Positions 12,831-23,800 of a DNA stretch of 64,000 bases are shown one piece after another (position 1 is the stretch's first letter; every line of letters starts with the position of its first letter). Made by a program: the position numbers and the translations under genes. Origin of the DNA: Hofstenia miamia (taxonomy: Eukaryota; Xenacoelomorpha; Acoela); assembly GCA_004352715.1 (NCBI GenBank), contig SCFE01000060.1:1386818-1450817 (forward strand), written 5' to 3'. The notes under the pieces are model-generated. The model ran no database searches. It was not told the DNA's origin and saw only the letters and a program-made list of their open reading frames with translations.

Positions 12831-13872
12831 GAAATGAATATGCCTGCTTTCCAATCGCCAGTTAAAACACTTGGTCTAAATATCAATCTACGCTCATGAG
12901 ATGACGTAGTCACCAATGTTTATCCAAATTGGTACTCATTTGATGATAATGATTATCTTAAGTAAATTCCTATTGCCTGGGGGTAAAATCACTAATTCAA
13001 GACTAAAACGCTTCTTTTTCCATGAAAAACATGTGATTAATGTTCAATGCATAAAATGTAATATTATCAAACATATAAAATAAAGTAGTTCTTATTGAGC
13101 TTATTTAAATGTTTGTTTTATAACTGCCTCCCTTTCACTTTCCATACCCCATTTTATCAAAAAATCATGTTTTCTATATTATGGATTAGTTATTCTGAAA
13201 TAGTCTATTATGTGTTTTCTATTTGCTCATTCAAGGGAACGACAGCTTTTTCCATTTATGGTTGGGAGATTTCTGAACAGTTCTGTTCAAGTTATCTAAG
13301 TAGCTAATCTGCTGTTAGTGAAATAAGAAAAAACGTGTTTGAAGCCGTATCCCATTTAATGCCAGGTCGCTGGGTTGTATCTTTAACTGTAGTGTATTTA
13401 CAGCTTGTAAGAATAACATACTTGCAATTACATAAAATGTTCGATATTCTTTGTTTATTGAAATCCATTGGGCGATTGACGTATCGTTTAACCTTTATGT
13501 AAACAAATAATAAATAATGTGGCGGAAGCTAAGCATTTATCTATGATTACGTTGATACAAATAAAATTCATTTTGTTGTGTATTGGTGCATGGTATGTAA
13601 TACGTATTTCTGAACAGCTAAAGATGCTCATTCCTATGATCGTTTATGACTTTCCAGTTATTGATGCATTAGTATCATTCAATATGTCAATTAAATTATT
13701 GAGATATGAATGTTCTCTGATTGTGATTTGATGTTAGCACCATTAGCTGTGTTGACATGACAATGTTTGCGGAATATCCTTAAGAACTCATCATTAGTAC
13801 ATTTTAAGCAATTATCTTCTCAAACTTGACTTTATTTCGAAAGCAATATATCTCTTCCAGTTTTTTGCCGTC
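12828..13872. other. No gene recognised
   Basis: Two 70-codon ORFs on the plus strand (13095-13307, 13519-13731) are hydrophobic and AT-driven, with no recognisable motif. No other feature was seen. Confidence 0.4.
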
Positions 13873-13875
13873 TAA

Positions 13876-14452
13876 AGGTGTGTTTACAGCTTATCAATGA
13901 AATATAATATTTCGCAATCGAGTACTCAATTAGCACAAATTCAGCTGTAAACAGCTGTGAAAGACAATCAATTAATAAAACTAATGAAATCAAAAGAATG
14001 CGTAATCGAGCTTATCAATTACGCTAATACTGCTGTAAACACTTGAAAGACGAGCATATTTCCACAATTGAGATGAAAGACGTGATCAAACCACTTTTGA
14101 TATTTCGTCTTTCATTCCTTTCATTATTAGTCATTAACTCATTACGCTAGTGTAAACATTGAATCAATTATATTCATTGGAAACTAGGCATGCAACAGGA
14201 AAGGATCACGGCCCAATTGCTTGAAAAAGTTAAAGAAAAAACGTTTCTGTGGGATATCTCTAATCGCAAATGTTTTGAATTATAAGATTCAATTGGGNAT
14301 TGGGATTAGTCAGCTGTAAACGTTGTATCAATAACAAATAAAAATGTGTGATAAACAAGTTCAATTGAGACGCTGTAAACAGCGTATCAACAACAATGCA
14401 TTCTTCTCAATTTAGAGGTATTATAATTCATTGATAAGCTGTAAACCCACCT
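13876..14452. mobile_element. Harbinger-type non-autonomous element with MADF relic
   Basis: Terminal inverted repeats start AGGTGTGTTTACAGCTTATC on the left and, read inward from the right end, AGGTGGGTTTACAGCTTATC, and stay matched for about 26 bases. They are flanked by TAA at 13873-13875 and at 14453-14455, the three-base TWA target duplication typical of PIF/Harbinger elements. Inside, an ATG at 14190 opens a 31-codon frame with QLLEKVKEKTFLWDISNRK, like the start of a MADF domain (the accessory protein of Harbinger elements), cut by TAA. GCTGTAAAC or close variants recur inside the element and may be subterminal protein-binding repeats. One N lies at 14298. Likely an internally deleted, MITE-like derivative. 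Confidence 0.8.
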
Positions 14453-14455
14453 TAA

Positions 14456-15285
14456 GATTAGCAGTTATTGCTCTTCTGTGATTTTTATCGGTGTTTCGAC
14501 TTGGTGTCATCTCTTCATGTGATTATCGTTGCAAATGTTAAAACAAATAATCGAATGAAATGTTCATTTTCATAGAAACATACGGTAACAGGCGTATAGA
14601 TAGCATCTGAACAAGTTGAGCTTAATGCGCTTGTTAAAAACTAATAATTCAGTCGTTCCCTATCGACTATGTACTGAAATTTCGGAATCGTGAAAAATAT
14701 AGATTTTTCATAGTCTATAGGATTTTCTCATTTGGACAATTTGGTGTAGATTTTTATTGATTTGAAATAACCGAACAAAACACATTGATCAGTGTATTCT
14801 TCGTAGTAAATTACTCCTAGTCGTGGTTTAAACATGAATTCTAAACTCATGATTGTTAAAAGTTTGCGATTTAAGTGCTTGATCGTTAGTAAATTAATAA
14901 CGAATTTTATATTTTGAATGCGCAATTACGAAAAAATTTTAGAGTTGCAATTGGTAGTCGTAAAAAATTTTGGCATTCGATATAAATTTGAATGTTTTAA
15001 TGTAATTAAATGCCCCTGTCTAAATAATCTTTATTTGAGCTAATGATATATTTCTTGATTATTCTTAAAATTTGCGAGTTTGTAAATTTGTTTAAATGAC
15101 AAAGTAGAAATCCTAAACGCTTTTTATTATTGTTTGTTTACATGCAATGTAGTTGTATAAGAGAAAGAATAAACTAATGAGTTTTCATACGACAGTTATG
15201 AAAATGTATTGAAATTTGTATACATTTTTATTCAAGTTATTTTGTTCGATACGGTAACAAGTGATACAGTGGGGATACATTGTTG

Positions 15286-15287
<2 letters not shown>
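14456..15287. other. No gene recognised
   Basis: AT-rich spacer with short ORFs only. Confidence 0.4.

Positions 15288-15323
<36 letters not shown>
15288..15323. repeat. TA microsatellite
   Basis: A pure alternating TA run, ending in a TGTATATAC variant. Confidence 0.9.
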
Positions 15324-15329
<6 letters not shown>

Positions 15330-15624
15330 CAAAATATACAATTGATATCGCAGTATTTTATGTGAACCAAACCGAACCGACTCCCAAAATGTTGATTTCG
15401 AGAGGTCCTAAAAGTTTCGTTGTAATTACACAATTGAACAATATAATTAAATTTCAATAGATGTTTGAATTCTTTTTTATAAGTAATTTTAATTAGTAAA
15501 ATATATTGACAATTCAGTAGCAAAATTTGTGAAAAATCAATATTGCTTCATTGAAAGGAATAACTGCTTTATTAAAAAAAATTGGAACATTTAGAATTCA
15601 AAATCGTCAGGGTTCATTTTGAAG

Positions 15625-16624
15625 NNNNNNNNNNNNNNNNNNNNNNNNNNNNNNNNNNNNNNNNNNNNNNNNNNNNNNNNNNNNNNNNNNNNNNNNNNNN
15701 NNNNNNNNNNNNNNNNNNNNNNNNNNNNNNNNNNNNNNNNNNNNNNNNNNNNNNNNNNNNNNNNNNNNNNNNNNNNNNNNNNNNNNNNNNNNNNNNNNNN
15801 NNNNNNNNNNNNNNNNNNNNNNNNNNNNNNNNNNNNNNNNNNNNNNNNNNNNNNNNNNNNNNNNNNNNNNNNNNNNNNNNNNNNNNNNNNNNNNNNNNNN
15901 NNNNNNNNNNNNNNNNNNNNNNNNNNNNNNNNNNNNNNNNNNNNNNNNNNNNNNNNNNNNNNNNNNNNNNNNNNNNNNNNNNNNNNNNNNNNNNNNNNNN
16001 NNNNNNNNNNNNNNNNNNNNNNNNNNNNNNNNNNNNNNNNNNNNNNNNNNNNNNNNNNNNNNNNNNNNNNNNNNNNNNNNNNNNNNNNNNNNNNNNNNNN
16101 NNNNNNNNNNNNNNNNNNNNNNNNNNNNNNNNNNNNNNNNNNNNNNNNNNNNNNNNNNNNNNNNNNNNNNNNNNNNNNNNNNNNNNNNNNNNNNNNNNNN
16201 NNNNNNNNNNNNNNNNNNNNNNNNNNNNNNNNNNNNNNNNNNNNNNNNNNNNNNNNNNNNNNNNNNNNNNNNNNNNNNNNNNNNNNNNNNNNNNNNNNNN
16301 NNNNNNNNNNNNNNNNNNNNNNNNNNNNNNNNNNNNNNNNNNNNNNNNNNNNNNNNNNNNNNNNNNNNNNNNNNNNNNNNNNNNNNNNNNNNNNNNNNNN
16401 NNNNNNNNNNNNNNNNNNNNNNNNNNNNNNNNNNNNNNNNNNNNNNNNNNNNNNNNNNNNNNNNNNNNNNNNNNNNNNNNNNNNNNNNNNNNNNNNNNNN
16501 NNNNNNNNNNNNNNNNNNNNNNNNNNNNNNNNNNNNNNNNNNNNNNNNNNNNNNNNNNNNNNNNNNNNNNNNNNNNNNNNNNNNNNNNNNNNNNNNNNNN
16601 NNNNNNNNNNNNNNNNNNNNNNNN
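15625..16624. other. Assembly gap, 1000 N
   Basis: Exactly 1000 N, so the length is a placeholder. Long open frames across it are artefacts. The flanks at 15324-15624 and 16625-17040 hold no recognised gene. Confidence 0.95.
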
Positions 16625-17040
16625 GATACTGATGCAAATGAATTTGAATATTTCCCTTCCTGCATCTTGGATGATTAATAGCTCGTCTTTGCTATATCAT
16701 TGAAAAAGTGCAGAATACCATTGAAAAAAAAATTGTATTAAGCAAAGTGAAAATTCAACCATACGATATACGTTTACATAGTTTTTCCTGTAAGCTATCA
16801 GTCAAAATTTCATTTTATTGAGTATATGTAATAGGATGCAGATTATTGACTAGTCTAGAAACGGATTTTGGTGAGCTGTAGCCCACTCAATATAAACATC
16901 CTTTTTAGGTCATAAAGCAGATATATATTTGGTGTAATCAACTTTGCAAGCATGAATTCCTTATTTGGTGTGTCTAGCCTTTTATTTTCTCTGAATGAGA
17001 AGTTGTCCGATTTTGCTTCATTTTCAATTGGTTTATTTAC

Positions 17041-17286
17041 TCATGTAATAACTTTTGCCTTCTGATTAAATTTTGTTATTATACCAGTTGAATTTCTGTA
17101 TTCCAACGTCATCCATGATTCTAGTATTTTATACACAACATCAGGTATAAAAGGACTACCTTTTACAGTAACACTAAAGTTATGGAAAGTGGAACCCTCA
17201 AAAGAAAATGGAAGTGGCAGTCTTTTGAAAATTTTAAGACACGAAAAGCATAGATTGAGAAATCGCATTCTCTCTGGACGAGACAT
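17041..17286 (-). CDS. Small hypothetical protein, 81 aa
   Basis: An ATG-started ORF on the minus strand encodes a basic 81-residue protein beginning MSRPERMRFLNLC. It has a Cys pair near the start, a Phe/Pro-rich middle (LPLPFSFEGSTFHNF), and SPFIPDVVYKILESW followed by a Lys-rich tail. The residue mix is less AT-driven than in the random ORFs around it, and the start sits in a short intergenic space upstream of the F-box gene's 3' end. No family was recognised. It may be a complete small gene, one exon, or chance. No signal peptide or clear membrane span is visible. Confidence 0.35.
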   Translation of the reverse strand: MSRPERMRFLNLCFSCLKIFKRLPLPFSFEGSTFHNFSVTVKGSPFIPDVVYKILESWMTLEYRNSTGIITKFNQKAKVIT

Positions 17287-17848
17287 TGCTCAAAATTTCA
17301 CATAATTGACTGCAATTTCTGTTCAGTAATCGACAGTGCATCTTTGTGATGAGTCGTGGTGAAAAATTGACCTATACCGAAGTGATTCAGGGTAATTAAG
17401 TTTAACCTGATTTAACATGTTTTTAATTTGATTTTAACCTGTTTTAACAGTAATTGTAGGTAAATATAATAAATTAGTTAAACAATCGAAAAAATACTGT
17501 TATTTGCATGAATGAATTATACATGTACATGCATAATGAAATCAATTCATTTTATTATTAGTCTTTTAACAGCACTTTATATTGAGATTCTCATGATCAG
17601 GGTTGGCATTCACATAGATATTTTGCATGAAATCAAATCAACGGGCTCTTACTTATTGAAATAAAATAATATCAATTCAAGTCAACAAAAATTTTTTTAT
17701 GATATCAATTCCAACTGTATTACATGTTTAGGCTAGAATATATTTGTTTTTCATGGAAGTTCACTAACTTTTTGCAGTTAATGCGTTTATATGAAAGACA
17801 AAGTTCATTAAAAAATACAAAATGCATGCTTGATTGCACTGCATTAAT

Positions 17849-17897
<49 letters not shown>

Positions 17898-17947
17898 CAG
17901 GAAGTAGTCCAAATATGTTGGAGTGCATGACATTATAACGTGGGGTT
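17287..17947. other. Spacer with TA microsatellite
   Basis: A (TA)n run occupies about 17850-17896. A short plus-strand frame starting at ATG 17349 (MSRGEKLTYTEVIQ) ends at a possible donor at 17392, but no continuing exon was found. Otherwise nothing is recognised. Confidence 0.5.
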
Positions 17948-19396
17948 TCATAATTTTGTCCAAGCCGGAGCGCGCTTCACATCATTGTCAGAAAAATATA
18001 CAGTCTCTTTTTGTGTAGTTATCTGCACCAGATATTTACAGTTCTCCCGGATATTCACGATTTGCTCAATCTTCAGTTCCCAAACTGTATCCAATTTTAA
18101 CGAAACTAGGTTAGGAAGAGATGGGGCAAGTTCATGAGATATGTATTCATTGCAATCAGTTTTGTAACAAAATCTCAATTTCTCAATACTGAGATGTTTA
18201 CCTAGTTCTAATTTATTTTCTCTACAGAAAAAATCAGGTACATTGAAAACTTGCAGTTCTTTTAAGTGCTTGCAGTTTTCTAGAAACATCTTTATACATT
18301 TTTTAGACGGATTGAACAGGTCGAGCTTCACAAAATTTTCCGATTCCAAAAAGATAAATTTGGTAACATGCTCACAATAAAGTGTTCTTTTAAATTGCAA
18401 AGTTGGATTCTCGACATTGCGAAAGCGTATATCCGAGTGACAGTTATAATTTACAGAAGCTGAAAGTGTGTCCAGTTCCATATTTTCGATGACCTTGTAA
18501 AATAGTGGTATAAGACTCCAACATTCAGTTACTTCTAACTTCCTTAGGTTATGTCTTGCAGCGCAAATGAAACTGCCTGAAATTTGACTGGTATTTATTC
18601 TGAGACTTTTTAGATTCCAGTTCTTTCGCAATAGATTTGAAAGAGCTAAATCACAATCGAATGCAACCTGTGTCAAGTCTATAGATAATAAATTTTCAAG
18701 ATTCATAGCATATATCTCTGCAGAAGAGATTTCTGAATAAATAATTTTGTGCAATGCTAAGTGAGAAAGATTTGAAAAATTTGTAGATAGACTTTCAAAT
18801 AGCCCTGAAAAAAACGGAATGATGCTACTAACTTCTAAGTGTGTTAATTTAGGTAAATTGCTTTTTGAAAACACTGGTTTAGGATTACATCCAGAAGAAA
18901 AACACCAATTCAATGACAATTTGATCAGTCCAATTAGCTCAGTAAAAATGAAATAAAGTATATCGTATGAAGCCTCACATTGATAAAATGACAGACATTG
19001 TAAAGTTCTTATATAAGGAAAGTACGAACGTCCACTGTGTGTTAATCTAAAACAATAGGATAGTGAGAGTTGATAGATATTCGCACTAAGCATTATATCC
19101 ATGCATTTTTCTAACATTCTATCTGTGAATTTTTTGCTATTAATTGATATGCTGTTGACTGCAGTAAAATCTATTGAGAAATTTGATTTGTCTAAAAAAG
19201 CATTGATTAATTGAACATCGTCATGAAGGTTTACATTTCGCCATAGATCTCTATCACTACTTAGAAGTTTCCAATGCTTGCAAACTCTTGATACAGAATT
19301 GTAGATCATCGGTGTTGATAAATAACTAAAAATCTGTATCCAAACATCATCGGGGATTTTATTCAGATCGAAATAACTTTGTTCAACTGCGTCCAT
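17948..19396 (-). CDS. F-box/LRR protein (FBXL-like)
   Basis: Single open frame of 482 codons. The open frame reaches 19441, but the codon there is TTG. The first ATG is at 19394-19396, and an in-frame stop lies further upstream with no ATG between, so this start is preferred. Residues about 11-50 form an F-box: DLNKIPDDVWIQIFSYL, then VSRVCKHWKLL and DLW, the usual LP-x-E/D...VCK-W...LW pattern. The rest is a solenoid of irregular leucine-rich repeats (LTHLEVSSI, NLKSLRINTS, NLRKLEVTECWSL, HLKELQVFN, NLVSLKLDT). By family knowledge the F-box docks to Skp1 in an SCF ubiquitin ligase and the LRRs bind the substrate, which is unknown here. No intron was needed. It faces away from SEC22, with 1.3 kb between the start codons. 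Confidence 0.85.
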   Translation of the reverse strand: MDAVEQSYFDLNKIPDDVWIQIFSYLSTPMIYNSVSRVCKHWKLLSSDRDLWRNVNLHDDVQLINAFLDKSNFSIDFTAVNSISINSKKFTDRMLEKCMDIMLSANIYQLSLSYCFRLTHSGRSYFPYIRTLQCLSFYQCEASYDILYFIFTELIGLIKLSLNWCFSSGCNPKPVFSKSNLPKLTHLEVSSIIPFFSGLFESLSTNFSNLSHLALHKIIYSEISSAEIYAMNLENLLSIDLTQVAFDCDLALSNLLRKNWNLKSLRINTSQISGSFICAARHNLRKLEVTECWSLIPLFYKVIENMELDTLSASVNYNCHSDIRFRNVENPTLQFKRTLYCEHVTKFIFLESENFVKLDLFNPSKKCIKMFLENCKHLKELQVFNVPDFFCRENKLELGKHLSIEKLRFCYKTDCNEYISHELAPSLPNLVSLKLDTVWELKIEQIVNIRENCKYLVQITTQKETVYFSDNDVKRAPAWTKL

Positions 19397-20644
19397 TTTT
19401 AAACAGCCTAGAGAAGCACTAGTTATAAGAATATTCTCCAAAAACCAATGGGAATTGATGAATCATATTATTCACTTTGAAACAGTTGAACTGGTTCAAT
19501 GAGTCATTAATGTCTTTTAGCACTAGCGGAATAAAATAGGAGAAAGTATAATTCCCTCATATTACTTGTTCTTGATTTTACAAGTTGCACCTAAATTCAA
19601 CGTCAAAAACATTTTAACTTTTGCCTAAATATTTCGAATAGAATATTGTCATTTATTCAAACAAAATTTACTTTTAAAACACTGCAATATATAAATTCTT
19701 AAACGTATCCAAAACACTACAGTTATAATAAGATTAAAAATATTTGCCAGCAGTAACTTAAACCTATACTAAATGCTGATGATTCAATTTCAATTAATAT
19801 AATCGCAATAGTAGTATCACTCTTATATAATTACATATTGTGAAAATTTTATTTTTTAAAATCAAGGATATTATTATATATGCAAATGAGAAACAATACT
19901 GAAATGTTCACGAACAAATGAAAACTTTTCTATGAGAAAGGATAAAATAATTTAATGCATGCAATATTGCGCTTGAAATGAGCAATTCATTATATTGAAC
20001 GAAATTAGATTAATTGTGCATTGTACAAAAATTTACCGTAGCCAAATTCTCTTGAAATGCTGATAATTGTGTAAATTAGTTTAAATAATAGCTTATTTAA
20101 TATTTAAAGTTGGGCTTACTTTATTTACATTGCAATGAAGAATACGGGTTGATAGTTACAAATGAAATTCACAGTATGTATTTACTTTGCAGTGAATGAA
20201 ATAATGAAATTTCAATTTTCGAAAATTACTTAAATATATTGTAAATAAAATAATTTAGTTAACCCGAGTGTAGAAAAACGTTCGTGCAACACTAACGAGA
20301 TTGAAGTAGTTGTAACATCTAAATAATTTACTAGTCAGTATATATATTAGTAAGTAGTAACCTACCAACTTTGATGATGAAACGTGCTACTTTGACAGTT
20401 AATTGTGGTTGCTTAATTAATTAATCCTTTTCATATAAGGCAAGGACTCCAAACAGACAAAATTAGTAAATGTGCAAATATTTAATTAATGTTTTTAGTT
20501 ATTTCTAATAAAATGTTTAACAAATAATAATGTAAATACGGTCAAAGTTAAATACTATATTAATTTTAATACTATTCTTTAAAATATCCATCTAATTTAT
20601 TCACAAAGCACCTCTATAATTTGTAAACTCAACAAAGCGCCTTT

Positions 20645-20693
<49 letters not shown>

Positions 20694-20734
20694 GAAAATA
20701 TTTGTTTCTTGGATTTAGAATGATTTGATAAATA
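19397..20734. promoter_or_regulatory. Intergenic region between divergent F-box and SEC22 genes
   Basis: The two genes diverge from this 1.3 kb AT-rich spacer, so it should hold both 5' UTRs and promoters. No specific TATA, initiator or CpG feature could be assigned with confidence. A (TA)n run at about 20649-20686 lies about 50 bases upstream of the SEC22 start codon. The shared-promoter role is inferred from position only. Confidence 0.4.
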
Positions 20735-20809
20735 ATGATTTTGATGACAATGATCGCCCGTGTATCCGACGGGATGCCTTTGTCGGCTTCAATTCATGAA
20801 GACGAGCAG
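20735..20809 (+). CDS. Sec22: SEC22 coding exon 1
   Basis: Codons 1-25, ending in EDEQ; donor CAG|GTACTA. A second ATG at 20744 is in frame, but the first aligns with the family's N-terminus. Intron 1 (20810-20849) is only 40 bases, phase 0, with acceptor TTTATAG. Confidence 0.93.
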
Positions 20810-23800
20810 GTACTATCTTGTTTTAGTTACATTCGCTCATTTTTTATAGTTTGGTCGTGATATGCTTGAATATCAAACACAAGCAAAACAGTTGTTTAAA
20901 AGAATGAATCGCATATCAGTGGATCGCTCTTCCTTTATCACTGGCCCTTATTTATTCCAGTATGTTTCAATGGCTATTTTTACATAATTTTTTAGAATTA
21001 TTGTGCAAGTATATGAATTGATTAGTAATGTACTGAGAATTGAATGCAAATACGCGATATTTACTTTCTGGTTTTAATTTAATCATATAATTAGAATTTT
21101 GTTATATCGTTACTTTGTACTTGTCAAACGGCTGTTTGGTAAAAGCAGTGTATATTTTTCAAATTTAGCATTGAAATTTGTATGGCAACAAATTTAAACT
21201 AATTCGTTTTTAATAAATCTAATCTGAATAGAAATGCTATAATCCCCATATTCGTTTCAAAATGTTTTAATTTTTTTTCTAGTTTTTGAGTCCACTGTGT
21301 TAGAGAGTATACTGTTAGTTATTGACTTTCTTATCTGACATTCATGCAAGATTTAATCCAAAAACAGCATTTAATAACAATTACGTTCATCGAATAGAAT
21401 AGAGTTAATTTAATTGCAACTAAGCTTACCATGGTATAGGTTTAAACTCCAACCTTCCAAGTAAAATTTGACAATTTAAAACATTTTTTATAATTTTAAG
21501 TTTACTCTTTTAGCCGATTATTTCTATCTGCAATGATCATTTTGAAAATTTCATTTTGTAATGTAAGTCGCATATTTAATTGAATCCTGGTATAAGGCTG
21601 TTTTATAAGTTAAGCAATGCGAAATTATTTTTCAATTATGTTTAATTGTAACACTTGTTAGTTATTTACTGAATTAGCACCTGTTTACTATATGTTTTAA
21701 TATTTTTCTTTGCGCTAGCTAACCTAAGTGCAATACAGTTTTGACTAATGGCCATAGGGCGAATAAGGCTGAAAATTGCTGATTATGATAAAAGTAGTGA
21801 AATGTTACGTGTTTCAATAACTTGCTGTAATCGTCTCAACTGTGTACTAAAAACAAAAAGTTCACAAATGAAAAAATATATAGTTGTTTACATGAAAGTT
21901 TGCATTCACAAGCACATATTTGTGCAAGAATTACTTTTGTGCCTTCAAAATGATCTCATGGCTCCCCATTCGTAGGAGTGTGTCAAAACCGTATAAAGTA
22001 CGGCTTAAATTGCTATCTCGTCCATACAACACCTGGGATTTAATTGACAAAGTTTGCTTTGCCAAAAAATATTTTGAAAAATAATTGCTGATAAGTGTGT
22101 AACTTCCTCAAACTACTTTGGCACAATATGCGTGCCCATTAGCCCAACATGCAACAATATTGAAGAAATGCCAATTTGCACCTTTCACCATTTAATCAAC
22201 AACATCAGTAATTAAAAGAATAACATTTGAAAAATCTGTTTCAAGTTTCTGGATACAGTTTATAAATCATTCACGGAAAATTAAATGGTTTATTTTTGCC
22301 AAACATTTAGCTTCCAATAAATAATTACACCTGCTTCTGTTTCCAGCTCGCCTCTGATGATATTGCATATTGCATACATAGCGTTCAACAGTATCAGTTT
22401 TTTTTGTCAAAAGACGCCCGCTTTTTTATTTCTTGGTTTTTATTTCAATTTCGTTAACTGCTTTATAAATTAAAACCAGTATTTTTTACGGTTCTGATGA
22501 CGGAATGTGTGTTCTACAACGTGTTCAGGAGAAAAGCTACCTGGCCAAATCATAACAAAATTTGTTATGTTGGTTGATTTAGGTCTCACAAAGTGTGTTC
22601 GCATAAAGACCAGTTTCGTGATCTTTTGTATTGACATGCTGTTGCACTAGAAATTCTTTTTCCCATGGCACAATAGCTTGGCAAGTGGAACAAAATATAT
22701 TCTCAACTGGCTTTCACATTGTGTGCTTTTGAGGATATTTTTGATTTGAGGCCTTTGCCTTAAGAGTAATCAAACAATGCAGCTATAGTGTAATGTATGC
22801 AATGCAAATATATTGTAGCAATTGCAATGTAGTAGCCAATGAGACTCAACTAAACATGATTTAATTATGAATCAGCGTGGATATATGCTGTAATAATTTC
22901 AACATTTGCAAATTGCCCTCGCTATCTACTACTGCTATAAGTTTCCCAGTAACTTTGCGGCCATTTCGTTGAATAAAACAACTCTTCTTAACATCAAACT
23001 CTGGTGGCAGTTCATTTATGTGCACAGCTCCTATCTTTAAAAATCCTTAACCGTTTAATCTCTGCTAATCTTCATGTTTTTAAAAGTCGATTGATCCTTC
23101 TATTGTATGACTCTACACTACAATCACTTAACTTATCACTACTAGTATTTCATCTTCAGGTTGTTGACCTTCTTTTCTTCAACTCTTTTGTTAGGATCTT
23201 GATCGTTTTGATTATATTCAATTCGCTCTTCCCACTCTACAGGCTCTGATGCTCCTACAGTCTTCAAACCAAAAGTCTCAGCTCTTTCTTCGTCCGCATT
23301 ATTCCTCTTGCTAACTTACACTTTTCTTTGCTCTTCTTCCTCGATTTAATTGGCGATAACCTTATCGAAAGTGTTCAACCTGTGCTTACTTTTTTTTCGA
23401 GTGCTCGTTATTTTTTCTCTAATTTTCGATTGCTCTTAACGCCCTTACGGTTAATAAGGTTTTTTTGTTGTTACGCCAGTAATTTTATATTTCGTTCTCC
23501 GATTTTGACTGTTTCATTTTAAACATTTCGCGACTGTTTTAAACTCAAAATATTTCTCGCTTTTTTGTCATATGCGGTTATCCTGGACTTCTTGAACCAC
23601 ATGCGGGAGGTATATATCTATAATATGCAAAGCAGCGAGCCGAATATTTTCACTGAGACTATCGATATCGACCTCGTTTTTATTTTTACCAATTATCGGG
23701 TACTACTTGTGATTGATTCATTGATTTTTTGACAATCCGTGGTTATGCTTTTGTTATTAACTTTAAACGCTACATAGCAAAAAGATAAAAAAGCATTGAA

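Noticed and set aside
15582-16703. Long open frames across 1000-N and other N gaps (also near 51.5-52.8, 54.0-55.1, 12.4-12.9, 59.3-59.6 kb)
   Set aside because: They consist of unknown bases and TA repeat dipeptides (Tyr-Ile); the openness is an artefact.
17940-18137. Plus-strand 65-codon ORF overlapping the F-box gene's end
   Set aside because: Antisense to a clear LRR coding frame; no independent support.
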